DNA of 64,000 nt from Apostichopus japonicus (taxonomy: Eukaryota; Echinodermata; Holothuroidea; Aspidochirotida; Stichopodidae), in the NCBI RefSeq assembly GCF_037975245.1, contig NC_092581.1:4831001-4895000 (forward strand), given 5' to 3'. The notes below the pieces were generated by a model, which saw only the letters and a program-made list of their open reading frames with translations, did no database searches and was not told the origin of the DNA. Shown here piece by piece: positions 50,046 through 63,298 of this stretch; position 1 is the stretch's first letter; each line of letters opens with the position of its first letter. A program made the position numbers and the translations under genes.

Positions 50046-51310
50046 TGAAAAACTGCAGTACGCATATATATATCCGTCTGGTTCTGAGCCCTCTATCTGT
50101 CAGTGACATCAATATTATGTAATAATGAGAGTTCCAGTCATTTGCATCATGAACCAATATTATCAAATGGGAGGGAAAAGAAATTAAAGCCGATAATGAT
50201 AAATTCTTCTACGATTTGCAGGTTCAGGCACCTACGGAAAGAAAACAACTCAGCCTTAACTACGTGGGGAACTTTTAATTCAAGCCAAGCCCCCTGTTTA
50301 GTTGAGTAGTCAATTTTCCATACAAAACTTAAAATTACATAACAATACAGTCCATTACCATGGCAACTGAAGCGTCATCGCAATTCCTCGTAACAAATGC
50401 TTAAACGAAGTGTCTGGGCGACAAAATATTATAATTAAAAAACAATGGAATCATTTCAGTATTTCGCTGTTGCAGATGGAGCATAAATCTACAAAAAATG
50501 TCTTATATAGTTATTTGTCTTAATTATCAGAAATTAGCGATCAAAACTGAAAAAGAACAAGAATGGGCTACTATTTAAATCAACGTTCGCGAAAACAAAG
50601 TTTTCAAAGACCTTCACGTGTATATTGTGTAATATATTCACTCGTGTTGATCAAGAACACCCCTTTAAAGTGTAATGAAAGCCGCAAGGTTTATTACTGG
50701 TATGTTCGCATTGCTTGCCAATTACTGAACATTTAAGAGTCCATCATGACAAATTGCGAACCATTTACATTTAAAGTGCCCACGTAGGAGGGCTGTAACC
50801 AAAGTAATTGTTTTGTTTCTTGTTGACTTTAGCAACTCTCTCAGTGGACTGCATTTCACGCGTTATTCGAATCCTTTGGTGTTCTGAGACATTATAATGA
50901 ATCCCCTCGTGAGTCTGGATTACACTATACGTCAGCCTATGCTCGGCTCGTGACCTTTTCTCTCTTCTGTATGTCTTTTTACAAAACATCTTAGTTTTCA
51001 TGGGAAGGTTTTGATAATATATAGTTGGCGAAGGACCGGAGTGAACTAAATAATTGACAGTGAAAACTAGAACTCCTTGGGTTTACTTGATGTCGCTTCA
51101 CTTGGGGGCCCTATGACAAACGAAACCCAAGCTGAGGATGGGAGAGACAGGGAGAAGATGGACCGTGACACACTGGGAGGAATAAAATGCGTTAGAATGG
51201 GGGGGGGGTGGGGTGGGTGGAGGGGGGTGTATTCAGACTGATAACACTGCTATGGAAGGAGGCGAGTAGTAAAACGGGAGCTGAAACGTTAAAGAGGAGA
51301 AATCAACAAA
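50046..51310. other. Unique sequence, no gene supported
   Basis: Includes G-rich ggggggggtggggtggg at 51200-51230 and a minus-strand 76-residue basic frame (50771-51001, MKTKMFCKKTYRREK) without a recognised domain or splice context. Confidence 0.35.
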
Positions 51311-51327
51311 AAGGAAGATGTTATATA

Positions 51328-51375
51328 CATGTATGTATGTATGTATGTATGTATGTATGTATGTATGTATGTATG

Positions 51376-51432
<57 letters not shown>
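51328..51432. repeat. (TGTA)n then (TA)n microsatellite
   Basis: catgtatgtatgtatg continues as TGTA units to about 51380, then pure TA to about 51430. Confidence 0.96.
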
Positions 51433-51437
<5 letters not shown>

Positions 51438-51439
51438 GA

Positions 51440-53600
51440 TAGGCCTACATCATTGAATAATTCTTTTGCAATTTATAGGATTAATATCAATATCATTTGT
51501 GTAAATTGTCGCAATGCCGTAATAATATGTGATTATGTGGCACTAAATAGGTGACTCATCAATCTTTAACCAAGATCATGCGTAGTATCAATTCCCCTTC
51601 CCAATGGCCTCGTGATACCTCACTTGGGGTAACATCGTCATGATCACATGGTGACACCCTCGATTTAAAGAGACTGGGGAACGAGAGTGGATCAATTCGT
51701 TTAGTTTTCGTGTCTAGGTTCTATATATTGAGTGACTTTTCTGCAAAGGGATACTTCTTGAATAAATAACGCCCTCTATTTGCGATAGTTCCAAATTCGG
51801 TATATGAATATGTATTTTGGAATCTAAATGTTCTAAACTTCTAAAATGGTTAAGTTGGATACAATCTGCCTGTCCCCTTTTTTTATTACTCTAAAAAGTG
51901 TAAAATGTTTTTGAAGAAAGAGAGTAGAAACGGACGAGAAGAAGGAGGGATCCTGTATAGGGTTTATATTAATGTGTGATTATGAGGCGAAGGAAGGGTG
52001 CGGTATCGGCTATATAGAGGTTTCCAGCCTGGGGCGGTAATGGAGAGCACCTTTCATGTAGTGTATGTGATATTCGGCGAGACTTTTTAATTATGCAGTG
52101 GGATAACGCGATAAAATACCATCATATTTTGATTAAAATGATAAACGTTTAATTACATTTTATGAAGTTGGAATGTTTCCATTGTAAGCACATACCCGTG
52201 TTTTTTCATGTATAACTATTACATTATTATATATTACACATATTAGATTTGCGCTGCAGACACAACAAGTTACCTTGTTGGCAAGCTTTTTGAGAAAATT
52301 GTGTAAACGTTTGTATTGCTGGTAGGCCTGGGTAGCGAAACCTCAGTGTTATGTATTGGTTACTAGAATACAATTAAATTAATTAACAGTGAACGTTCTT
52401 TTGTTGTTGTTGTATTGTTTAATATTTTATGCAATATGGATATATTTTACTTCAATATATGACGTGGAGACTTGACTTCTAGTGAAACAGGGCTACCGTG
52501 CTTTATAATACAATTTTTGGCAAGAAATATCATTAGCAAATTGATTAATACCAGCTCAAAGAGTTGCTAAGATCGAACGTTCTCAAAGAAATCTCTTGAA
52601 TAGCCTACACATGATGAAGTGTATATTGTATATTGGTGTCGTAAGAAAAGAGTTTGTTGTTCGCAACAGGATCTATTTTGAAATTCTTTATTTCAACTTT
52701 AAAACTATCTCTGCCTATGAGACAACAATTCATCTTTAGCTTTGGCATTCCAAACAAAATTTTCGATAACATATAGGCCATAACCTTCTATATATCTTTC
52801 TCAAAGTGTACAGTTTGATGTCCACATGTGAACTGAATAAAGTACACATAAATACACGAGAGGATAAATTCATTACACATTTCGGAACTGTTATTAGAGT
52901 ACTACATTGTGTTCATGATTTGGTTTGTTTTGTTTTAGCAAATTTAGTCGAAGTAGGACGAAAAGTCACAATTATTAGGACAAGCACGCATGAGTGAAAA
53001 TCAACACAGGTATTTAGTCACGGTTAGAAGAAGCTGTCATGTGCAGAGTTTCATACATAATTATCATTGCTCAGAAAGAGATGACGTAAATTAATACGAT
53101 GCTTGTTAATCAAATCATCCTATATTCATTAACGGGGAGAGAATCAGTCTTTTGACTTTTGGTGTTTTATTTCCGATGACCTAATTTTCCACCAACATCC
53201 GTGCAAGCTTTTAAGTTTACCATTGTGTCAAAAACATGATTGCTGTTCGCTGCTCAATACTAATCCGTTTTGACACTTCGACGTCTAGAACATGAAATTG
53301 GAGAGAATATCATTCTCATTAGAACGATATCATTCACGCGTGTCATGCAGTAAATCCCGTTTGCCACCTAGTCTAACCTCATCTCCAATTAATTCAATGA
53401 CTCTCTCTCTCTTTACATATATATATATGTATTATAGTTAACGCCAACTTGACGTTAAGCTTGAAGTATAACTCTTCAATGATCAACAGTGAAGTTGAGA
53501 AGAAAGTTGAGAAGAAAGAGGCGGGATTGGTTTGGGGGGGGGGATTGGGGGTTTTTTTTTGGGGGGGGAGTGTCGAGGTGGGTGGGGAAGAGGTTGGGCA
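51440..53600. other. Gene-poor AT-rich stretch
   Basis: Single-copy sequence ending in G-runs (53536-53571). No exon, TIR pair or tandem repeat of note was seen. Confidence 0.35.
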
Positions 53601-53608
53601 TGGGGGAG

Positions 53609-53998
53609 AGGGCGTTGTGGTCAAGTGGTTAAGGCAGTGGACTGGTGATCTAAAGGATTACAGGTTCGAGCCCTGGCCTGTGTCCTTGGGCAAGGCACTT
53701 TATCTCCATTGCCTCTCTTTACCCAGATGTATAAATGGGGACTTGCGAGGTAACTTGTAAATATATATAGTTGCGTGCGCCGGTTTGTGGCTGCACCCTA
53801 TGGGAAGTCCCCCGGGGACATGTGGTTGTTGTGCACTGTGGTGTCCCAGGAGAGATTGATTGAATTGCGCAAACTAGGGTGTTTAGGTGTGACAAGTTAC
53901 CAATGACCAAGGCTAAGTTGTACACGCTATGGTATATAAGCGCCTTTGAACAATTTCTGTTGATTTTGGCGCTATATAAATGTTTTCTGATTGATTGA
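53609..53998 (+). mobile_element. tRNA-derived SINE (~390 bp)
   Basis: The head resembles a tRNA: gtggtcaagtggttaaggca (A box, 53617-53636) and ggttcgagccc (B box, 53663-53673), 45 bp apart, forming an internal RNA polymerase III promoter. The body (ggcaaggcactttatctcc, then acccagatgtataaatgggg) resembles conserved SINE bodies seen in deuterostome genomes, from memory. The tail is ggcgctatataaatg followed by a (TGAT)n end (gattgattgatgg), which matches LINE-dependent SINE 3' ends. No clear target duplication was established. Confidence 0.85.
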
Positions 53999-53999
53999 T

Positions 54000-56900
54000 G
54001 GGGATTGGCAAGCCTCCGTGAATGTATCGATAATTATTACAACCTGCGACCTTAACAACAAAAGTTTAATTTCAGTGAGGCGGGATGTAAGAGGAGGACA
54101 GGGGGTGGGGGGGGAGTGGCGCAAGGGCAAGGAACTACATGATATGTGAATGCATGGAATAGCAAATTCAACATTACCAGTTTGAAAGAAATAGTAATTA
54201 AATGCATAGGTGAATATCTTACCTCTTTTCTGTGTATTCGTTAGTCACACAGTGTCATAGGATCCTATTAACTCAGTGCCACCTGTAAGATCGCGGAACC
54301 AGTACGTATATGATATCGGTATCTATATTTCACTGGGTTGAAGAAATTCTTCAAACAGAGCTGTAACTGCTGCCGAGGTGGTGTGCTTGGATTGACGCAA
54401 AATTCTCCAACAATTGCCGTAACATAAGTTCATGATGGTAGGCAAAAATAGTTATGTTTGAAATTCCAGTTACTCTGTTCTTATGGCTTTAGGAGACAAG
54501 TTTAGATTGCCTATTGCTTTAGTATTATACTACTACATGCCCTACAGTACAATGACAATTGGGTTAAAGGTTAGGCCATGTGAAATTCAGTTAGCAGTCA
54601 TGGCGTTATCAGTGAAAGTTGAAAAGCTCGCAGTCAGTTGTATATTTGTGGGGAAGTTAACCTGCTATGTACACGCGGTGTACGGTGCCCTGTCCCCGAC
54701 CCTCCGGTGGTATCCCTTCCCCCACTGTCCGCCGACAGTACTCGGCTCAAAGTTTGACAGACTGGTGGATCATAGGGCCTAAGACTTTGTTATGGTGATA
54801 ATATTATTATAGCCTATATGGCCATATTCTGTTAATTCGTCACAACTATACTAAATTAATAGAGAGAAGTTATTCATTTATTTTCACATGTGGCTATAAT
54901 TCAAAATGATAGGCAAATGTAGTTCCAACGTTCTTCAATAATTTATTTTCAGCTCATATGATTCCATCCTCAGGCTGACAAAGGCTTTCATAATCGTCAA
55001 CTTTTTCTCAAGTGTTTCTTCCTGTCATTTTAATTTCATAAACCTTGAAGACGTAGGCATAGGGTACAAATTGAGATTTTTCATCCACAGAAGGCCTCCA
55101 TGATTTAAATGATCCAAGTATCTTACTCACTATCCCCAACTGAGCGCATCAACACTTGTAGAATTTAACCAGCGTGATTCTAGTATAACAGAAAACCATT
55201 TGCCTTAAGTCTAAGCTAGTCAATTGAACTCCTTCAGGTGCACTTTTTGCACTCTCCATGTTTCCTTAATTAACTTACGAAAATGATAATTATCCACTCT
55301 TCTTTATCCCATCCCTCCATCCCTCCATATTTCCCCGGGCCCCTTAGTGAGCCCGGGCCTTGAAACTGTATCAACCTCATCTTCTCTCGTCAAACCCGAG
55401 CGTCCTTCAGTATTTCTGGAAAAAAATTGCGGGCTCCGCTTTGCATTTGTCTCAATTCTCAATATAATGCCCCGTTATGAATATCCAATGTACGCCCTCA
55501 TTTTGGTTAAAATTAATATTTCTACATGTTCATGCATTAGAGATAATTAGCGGGTATAAATGCAATAAGGTGTCGATATAGTGTCTAGCTGAGACGCGCC
55601 ATTAACTTTTAGTCATCAATTTCATTTATTCAATTTTCTTGCAGATTTTGTAGGCACCAATATGAGGAGATAAAGAGAATAAACTGAAACTGGAAAATGT
55701 CAAATCAAATTATTTTGTTATAACAAATATTTATAGTGGGTTATAAAAATGAATTTATTTCGATTTATATCCTTTACTAATTATTTACTATAAACTTAAT
55801 TGTTTAGCCGCGCGGAAAAGACAGTTAATTTCACGCTTGTTAGTCGGTTTTCTAGCAGTAAAAGTTTGATACAGACTATGGATTAATACAATAAACTTAA
55901 TGGTTTACTTGGCTATACTAAATAGATTTATTTTAATTAAATTTCAAATTCAGTTTTCCTTTGTGTTTGAGATGTGATTCTTGTAGGGATGTTAGGTACT
56001 CATCGGTCAGTTTGAAACAAAATGAACTTAGTTAAGGCAACAAATGATGTTCGAACTTCTGACTGAATTTTTTTTTTCAAATCTGACCCAGTTGTCAATT
56101 ATAAACGTCTCTCTGAATACGAGAAAAAATGTCAATATTAGCGATAACCATTAAAACAAAAATACTCTACGCCGAGGAAAATGTTAAAATTGGCTGATGG
56201 ATGTATAACATATTCTAAGCATCCTATGTAAATTTGCATTAAATTCAGGCTATGTACCACTCTCTTGAATAAAAAATAAATAAAAAGAGTTGACATGTTC
56301 TTGCACCAAATGTGAGTGAACTTGAAGCAAATAGATGTGATAACATGTAGATGTACATTGACAAATTCGTTTTATGTCTTTTTTTTTCTCGAAAAAATGA
56401 ACTTTCAACTTTCTTCATCAAAATTGAGAGGCATTTACATATGAATACACTACAGTCTTGGAGTACCGTATTGATAACTGTTATCTTCACATACCCCACT
56501 AGGTTAAGGTGGATCTATATTCAGTATAACGTCCAAAAATTACGTTGCCAAAAAAAAAAAAAAATTTTATACGGCACGTTACGTCATGTAAAGTCGCATT
56601 ACGATACAGCATGCGAGAGTTTAATTAAGGCAATAAAAGACACGACAACTTAAATGATAGGAATATTTGGTATTATATTTTGCCCCTTTTCATAGTGCAT
56701 AAAATCCAACCAAAATTAAAACAAGATATGAAGTTTAAATGGACTTGTTATAACGGATATTAATTTGTCAGAATACAAATAAAATCAATGCAAAATTATG
56801 AGTATTGAAACTCATGAAGAAAACCCAATTTTTCTTTTCTTACATCGGATAATCAACGAAAAATTATGTGTTACAAATAGGTCTGTTTTTAAACATCAAG

Positions 56901-59566
56901 TAAGTCGAATTTTATGACAATGGATGTGACCTTTACATTTTAAAACAAGAGAGACGTAGAGAAATAGGTTAACTCATAAATATTCAATGAAGGTGCTGTA
57001 CCTTTATGACGTAGAGCTTCCGAAAATTAATGGGACTACGCATAATAATTCTTTGGATAGATCTGTATCTATTAATTTAAAAGTGAATAAAGTTCATTGA
57101 ATTATTAACTTCCTTGGCAAGCATCTTTATATTTTGAACACAAAATCAGCTACGTATGAATATGCGAGATACTATATGTGTGACGGGATGGGGTAATGTG
57201 GTGGTGAGGTTGGAAAAATGAGGAATTAAATGAAAGTAAATTTAGTTTCATTTGTTTAACCTTAACGAAAAGACCTTAACTCTTATTTATCATTCATAAT
57301 TTCACAACAACATGACAAGATTGGGGAGGTGTGTAGAGGGGGTGGGGGGGGTACTAGGTCCAACTGATGATCAATATGTTTGTTTCTGTATGTTTGTTCC
57401 AGTCAAAGGTCAGTTGATAATTATCCATCGGGACTATAAAAAAATTATTTAATGTTTATACGCATGTCCAAAACTTTTTATTTTTTATTTTATTTTAATA
57501 TTTGCTCTTTTTATTTTCCTAAAAGAGAGTAACCTATCTGTGTATATTTTGATATGTTTTGTTACCAATAATTTTCATAAATAGTCCCAAAACCCAAGCA
57601 CTTTCTCCATCACTTGCTAACTATTCGTTAGTTCGCGATTTAAATAAATTATGTTTTTGTTTCTAATAAATCACTAATTTCTTTAAAAAATGAAGTTTTA
57701 TTGAAGACTTTTTTATTTACATTTTCGTGGAAGATAGTGAGTTTACATGAATTAATCAAACCAAGCATTTTATTTACATTTTTTAACCTTTCTTCTGCAC
57801 CAGGCAGTTCAGTTTACACCATTCCACAATCATTCAAATAATTCATAAAAAATAACAAATGCAAATGATCTGTAATATGTAACAAATCTCAAATCATAGT
57901 AATCAAAACAGTTTGATTTTAAAATACATTGGGAAAACTTTACAGTTGGCAAAAATAATTTAAAAAATCATAATTACGATGATGATAATAATAATAATAC
58001 TATAACTAACAATAATACAGAACCTTTAAACAATACAATACATAACAACACCAACATCGCTACGTTCTAAACAACAAATTCAAAAGAACAATTCATTTGT
58101 AACAATGAACAATGCTACAAAAAGACATCATTGTTTGGTTTGCATTACGCAAAATCTTTTGTTTAGAAGAATGATGTTTCTCTGTATGTTAATGTCTAAA
58201 CAATGCAAAAAAAAAACTCTCTGAAATTAGTTTCCTGTTGTCAAAGGTACTGGATATTGTGATAAAGGTGTTAAGATAAAATTATGTTAAAATAGTGAAT
58301 AAAAGTTCAATCGAATTTGGTTTTACTTTAGATTATTCTTCATCATCGTATATTTAGCATCGTAAATTAAATATTAATAAATATTGTTTACTTCAATGTA
58401 ATAAATTATAGGGAATGAAAGGCATTTTGCTTTATGAATTTTCAATTATGTTCATGTAACATATGTGCATGGGCAATAAATCAACATACGAAAGATATTT
58501 GTTCATATCCAGTTTAACGGAGACTACATCGGGCAAACTCAATCCAATCGTAAAATGGTTTATGTTTGAGCTGAAAAAAAAAAATCGTTGTCACAACAAG
58601 GAGACGCCATTTTCCGAAACATTTAACAAGTAACAAATATTCATGAATATTCATAAACAAATTTTTAAAAAATACCAAAAATAACACGACGTGTTACAAT
58701 ATTATTACTTTCCAACTCAAACAAGTCAGTGTTTAATCAATAATTAAAAATAAATAAATAAGCAAGAAAAAACAATTCAATGGAAATTATTACGATTATG
58801 CCAGAAACCCGCACTATGACATTTCGACTACGACATTTTGCCGCATTGGATGATAATTAATGGCAAAACCATCAAATTAATACCATTTTTTCTTCATCTT
58901 ATTGCCTCTGAGCGTGCCAGGATAATGCCGGTGACTATACCGATACCTCCTCTGTTCCGAATTGCTTCTGATTCCGTTTAAAATACTAGACAAAATATAA
59001 TTATTACCCAGACCATTGACAGCTGCTGACATACAAAAATATGGCTGGTTGTATTATTATTATGATTATTTCTCCTCATTTTATATTTTAACACTGTCCT
59101 CGAAAATCTTGATCATTTCAATTCTAACTGACTGGAGGTTAGGTTCTTTAAACATAATTCTCTCTTTTTGTTTTTTTTTCCTCGTAGAATTTCACACGCT
59201 GTCATCTGGCAAGACCATAGATTTTCACACCACGAATTCTCTCTTCTTTTCTGGTTAAAACACTTTCTTTTGAACAACCAAAACGACATAGTATGTGCTA
59301 CACGCGTCCTTGACTTGATCAAGCATATTCCGTATCACTTCCGGTTTGGCTGCAATTTTCACCCTTGGATGCAGCTGCCTGGCATCGGAATGATAAAAAA
59401 AATTCCCCTTAAAAAAAAACACCAAAAGTTGACAATCGTCGTCATCCCCTTCAGAACAATTTCGAGAGCGTCATTTTTTCTGTTTTTTTTTAAAGCTATC
59501 CATGTAACCTTTGAACCTTTGAAGTTTCCCACGTCATCAAAGTGGTGTAACTCGGGGATGTCTATG
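54000..59566. other. Gene-poor region, likely 3' flank/UTR of the receptor gene in part
   Basis: Mostly AT-rich unique sequence. It holds G-runs at 54100-54115 and 57330-57350, a duplicated ccatccctcc near 55308-55325, and a GC-rich cccgggccccttagtgagcc at 55334, possibly a transposon remnant. The part just below 59567 would be the receptor's 3' UTR; several minus-strand AATAAA candidates exist and I cannot choose between them. Confidence 0.4.
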
Positions 59567-59725
59567 TCATTTCATGTGAACGTTGTCGGATAAAGCAATC
59601 ATTTGACCATTTGTCGTGGTAAACGGCGGCTGGTATTTGGCTTCTGGGAACATGGCAGGCTTCCTCTTGCCGTTACATCTACAAGCGAACCGTAAACCCG
59701 ACATCATCTCCCCACACAGAGATTT
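59567..59725 (-). CDS. GRIK-like: Receptor last exon: cytoplasmic tail and stop
   Basis: The acceptor CTCTTGTCAG is followed in phase 0 by [17 protein letters not shown], a segment that aligns with the RSFCSTVADEIRFSLTCQ region of kainate receptor tails. It ends with [14 protein letters not shown] and TGA at 59569-59567. Found by phase and family resemblance. Confidence 0.8.
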   Translation of the reverse strand, partial: KSLCGEMMSGLRFACRCNGKRKPAMFPEAKYQPPFTTTNGQMIALSDNVHMK

Positions 59726-62505
59726 CTGACAAGAGAGGTGGGGGGGGGGGGGGTGGAGGGAGAAAAAAATGACGTTAATTTTCTAGAATATAGCAAGTAG
59801 GAAATATCATATACGCACAAAGTTTGCCGACAAATTTATGGGACCTGCCCCCTGCTAATCTGATTCCAGTTATTAAATTGCCGGCAGTTGTGTGCAGTTA
59901 GTAAAAGGTTATGCATTGTGGTACAGTATCTAATGTCAGGCGTATGGTAAAATCCAGGAAGTACGAAAAGTTGAAAAACCTTAATGATTTTTTTTTAAAT
60001 TGGTTGATATTGAGTTCTGAACTTGTTCATGTAAGACAACAATTCAAAATAAACAATTAATGAAAAGCTCATAACCCGCAAAAAAAAAAAATCCTTCATT
60101 TTGCAAACTGTGAAACGTGTTGTTATGTTTTCCATTTCTTAAACTGATAACACAGCTATATACATATATATGAAAGTCAATTGTCATTTCTCGACAGCTT
60201 TATAATTTGCTATTAAAATGCAACTCGCACTGTTATTGTCAACATGATAGTCAAAGCTAGATTTTCGATTTTGACAGACGACATCCTTTTCAAAGGCAGT
60301 ATCAAACTCACCCGGTCTATTTCTGCATTCTGTTTAGATTTCCAGATAAATTCTCCTATTGCGACCAGAACTCCTATGATCAAACCAGCCAGAAGAACCA
60401 GAAATATTCCGCCTATATTTTCGACTCCTAGTTCATTCGCGTCTTCTTTGCTGGCTTCATCCCTGACGCATTTGCCTTGTTTCCACCACTTGTTCTTCAT
60501 CTCTAACAAAATGTCGTCCTCTTGAAGTCTCAAAATGGCGCTGGTAATTTCATCTCGAATCGGTGCACCTATAACGGTCAAAATAAATCAACGTAAGAGA
60601 GAGAGAGAGGCCATGATACGCATGCGTGCGAAAGAGACAACAATATTTGAATCACTTCCCAAACGTTTTATTGCTTGCTAAATCTCAACGAAGATGGTAA
60701 AAAAAAACAGTTGTCTAATTTTGAAACTAAATTGTGTGTAAATATGGGACAAATGCAAGGTTTAAAAAAGTTCGTTTGGGGCATACTTTCATAAACTGGA
60801 CTGAGGCTGAACTGGGGTGGCTGGGCACAAGGTTCACGCAGGCGCGTAACGAGGAATTTGCCAAGGGAGGGGCGAAACTTGTAGGCAAGCTATCTAAGCG
60901 TAGCGCCCCATGAGTTGGCGCGAACCGTACAAGAAAATTTGGCTGAAAATGTCTCCCAGATCGCTGGAAATGGCACCATCCAGGCCTTATAAATTGCATC
61001 TGAGCATTTTCTATTTTGAAATTACAAGCGATATCATAAAAAATATGCTCAAGGGGGGGGGGCTGTCGCCCCCTTCGCCCCCCCCTTGGCTACGCGCCTG
61101 AGTTCACGCTTCCTCCCCCACTTTCGTGAAAAGCCTGAAAAGTGTCCCTTTTTGTAAGTTAAATGTTATACGAATGGGGGGGGGAGGGGGATGTGAGGAG
61201 GGGAGAGTGGTGAGTGGGGAGCACAACAAAGATTTCGTTTAAACTGCCAGTGGGCTCCATACCTCTTGGTACGCCGATCCCGTAACCACGTGAGTTTAAC
61301 AATCCACCAATTCTTGTTAGATTCTTGCAGTGCTGAGATACAACATATTCCGCCATGGTTGACTCCATTAGAAACGCATAGTCCTTTCGTTTTAGAACCC
61401 TCTCGATCCCGCTTTGGTAAGTATCTGAAAATACTTCTGGCCGGGAGCTCATATAGGCCCACATATCACTGTACGTAGGTATTTCTGATCTCTGTGATAA
61501 CATAAAATATAGAACAAATTAGTGTGCGGTTTTGAAAATCATTTCACTTTGGAAAAGGGACATGTTTTTTTAATATAAAGATGATCATACTTTCCTGTGT
61601 ATAGTCGATTAAAGTTCAATGTTACCTAAACTGAGAGTATTGTGTCCTCTACACAGTATTACATGCTTGGGTTCTATATATTATAGTAGAACAACTATTT
61701 GCATGGCGTTTGAATTGGAAAATAACCATTTTATGGTGTCAGCAGTGGGAAACAAAAATATGTTAAACCACTGAAAAATGATCATACTTCATGAACAGTC
61801 GATAAAAGTTCACGTTACCTAGACTGAGGTTATTGTATCCTCTACACTGTATTACATTGGAAAATAAACAATTTATGGTGTCAGCAGTGGGAAACAAAGC
61901 TATGTTAAACCAATGAAAGCAGACTAAATTTGAATACAGTGTACCTTGAAAAATGTCTCTGATGATCCGCCTTTCCTTGTTCCGTATTGGATTTCTGTTT
62001 GCTTTGACAGGTCGTCAGCATTCTGAATTGGTGATACCATACGTTCGACCGTTAAGAAGGCAGCTAAGTTAGCGGTGTAGGAAGATACCAATATTAATGA
62101 GAAGAACCACCAGAACCCGCTGAGGACGCGAGTCGAGAACGCTTTGGGGTTCAATTCGGACCCTTGCTGCATTAAGCCTCCAAATGCGAACCACATACAA
62201 CTCAACAAGTTAAACTGGTTCTCGACTTGATCGTATTCGGGATTGCACGGGTGCGAGTTGTACCATTCGTAAGGGCTAAATCGAGCTAACAGAAAGACCG
62301 TGAGGCTCACAGCCAGGTAGGCCATCACCACATACATCCACACGTCAAATGCCAAGGGACTCAGGAAGGAAAAGACTCCTGGATTCTGTGGTTCCGGTAC
62401 ACGGAATAATATCGTGAGACCAAGATACATATACGGTTTGGAGAAATCTATGACTTCCTCGCGAACGAAGGATATGGTCAGCGGAGCCACTGCGAGGTCG
62501 GCTTC
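59567..62505 (-). CDS. GRIK-like: Kainate-type ionotropic glutamate receptor, 3' half (partial)
   Basis: Four exons (62505-61945, 61491-61263, 60568-60312, 59725-59567) join in phases 0, 1 and 0 into an open frame to a TGA stop. Content: the end of ligand-binding segment S1 ([19 protein letters not shown]), M1 ([19 protein letters not shown]), the pore loop with MQQGSE, M3 with the [15 protein letters not shown] gate, all of S2, M4 ([20 protein letters not shown]) and a short basic cytoplasmic tail. MQQGSEL and [10 protein letters not shown] are kainate-family signatures. The product would be a plasma-membrane glutamate-gated cation channel subunit. The amino-terminal domain and most of S1 lie beyond the right edge or were not found. 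All key channel motifs are intact. Confidence 0.94.
60312..60568 (-). CDS. GRIK-like: Receptor exon: S2 end and M4
   Basis: The acceptor ACCGTTATAG completes a Gly, then [28 protein letters not shown] and the M4 helix; the exon ends NAEIDR before GTGAGT (257 nt). Confidence 0.94.
60839..61100. mobile_element. hAT-type MITE, 262 bp, in a receptor intron
   Basis: Left terminus CAGGCGCGTAACGAGG; right terminus CCTTGGCTACGCGCCTG (reverse complement CAGGCGCGTAGCCAAGG). Flanks ggttcacg (60831-60838) and agttcacg (61101-61108) form an 8-bp duplication with one mismatch. It lies between the S2-middle and M4 exons. The interior has a G-run/C-run hairpin (61053-61086) and a gcgtagcgccccatgagttggcgcg block like that of the middle nested hAT. 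Confidence 0.85.
61263..61491 (-). CDS. GRIK-like: Receptor exon: S2 middle
   Basis: The acceptor TTATCACAG precedes [18 protein letters not shown]; the exon continues through [12 protein letters not shown] and [16 protein letters not shown] plus one base before GTATGG (229 nt). MEST and GYGIG are conserved S2 motifs; the Glu of MEST contacts the ligand amino group in the family. Confidence 0.94.
61945..62505 (-). CDS. GRIK-like: Receptor exon: S1 end, M1, pore loop, M3, S2 start
   Basis: The acceptor TGTCTCTTACAG precedes [17 protein letters not shown]. The exon ends GSSETFFK before a GTACAC donor (561 nt, phase 0). The Q/R-site position in [10 protein letters not shown] is encoded as Gln (CAG) in the genome, implying a calcium-permeable channel unless edited. 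Confidence 0.94.
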
Positions 62506-62523
62506 CTGTAAGAGACAAGGACG

Positions 62524-62525
<2 letters not shown>

Positions 62526-62596
<71 letters not shown>
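62526..62596. repeat. (TA)n microsatellite in a receptor intron
   Basis: About 70 bp of TA immediately upstream (minus strand) of the 62505 exon boundary, separated from it by the pyrimidine-rich acceptor. Confidence 0.96.
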
Positions 62597-62597
<1 letters not shown>

Positions 62598-62929
62598 TGT
62601 ACATCGATTTGAATACTGCGACGAAATATGTGTGAACTTCTTTATGGCCTATATCTATGCAAATTAAATTCAGTTCGTCTTTCAAGACAGAACTATAGTA
62701 ATCATTTTCCAGCCACACAAAGACGTTCCATTGGGGGGGGGGGAGGGACGGGTGCGGTGGGGGTTGGAGGGGTGGGTGGGTGGCGTACTACATGATTGGA
62801 TATTTCATATTCAAAACAGACCATTAAGATAACATGACATCACAGAATGATGAATCATTATATAAAACTTAAACCTGTGTGTTGTTTGCCACTATACGTT
62901 TTCTTCATGTGCATATATAGTCATATCCT

Positions 62930-63298
62930 CAAGGGCGTAGGAACCGGGAGGGCTGGGGGCGCCAGCCCTCCCAGTGAAAAATATGGAGAGGCGGAAGTAT
63001 CATTCCGCCCCCCCCCCCCCACTTCGCAAGTCAGAAAACCCCTTTTTCATTTCCAAATGAGAAAAAATCTCATTTGGAGCACCAAATTGCATCTAAGGCC
63101 AGGTGAAAATGCAAAATTATATACAAAATGGAGTGGGTGGGTTGAAGTGTGCTATATTGCACCAAATTGCATCTGAGGCCACCTGGAAATGCAAAATAAT
63201 TCCAAAGGGGAGGGGAACACCCCCTCCCCTTAGACCCCTCCCCCAGGCTGGCCATCAGTCTTCAGCCCCCCACTCAAAAGAACCTTCCTACGCCACTG
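62930..63298. mobile_element. hAT-type MITE, 369 bp, 8-bp TSD catatcct
   Basis: Left terminus CAAGGGCGTAGGAACCGG; right terminus CCTTCCTACGCCACTG. A perfect 8-bp duplication catatcct flanks it (62922-62929 and 63299-63306). It has a GGGCTGGGGGCGCCAGCCC-type hairpin near the left end, a C-run, and an internal 45-bp direct repeat (caccaaattgcatctaaggcc / ...ctgaggcc at 63081 and 63160). Confidence 0.92.

Noticed and set aside
53609-53690. Genuine tRNA gene
   Set aside because: A and B boxes are present, but the sequence continues into a SINE body and TGAT tail and lacks a proper acceptor stem.
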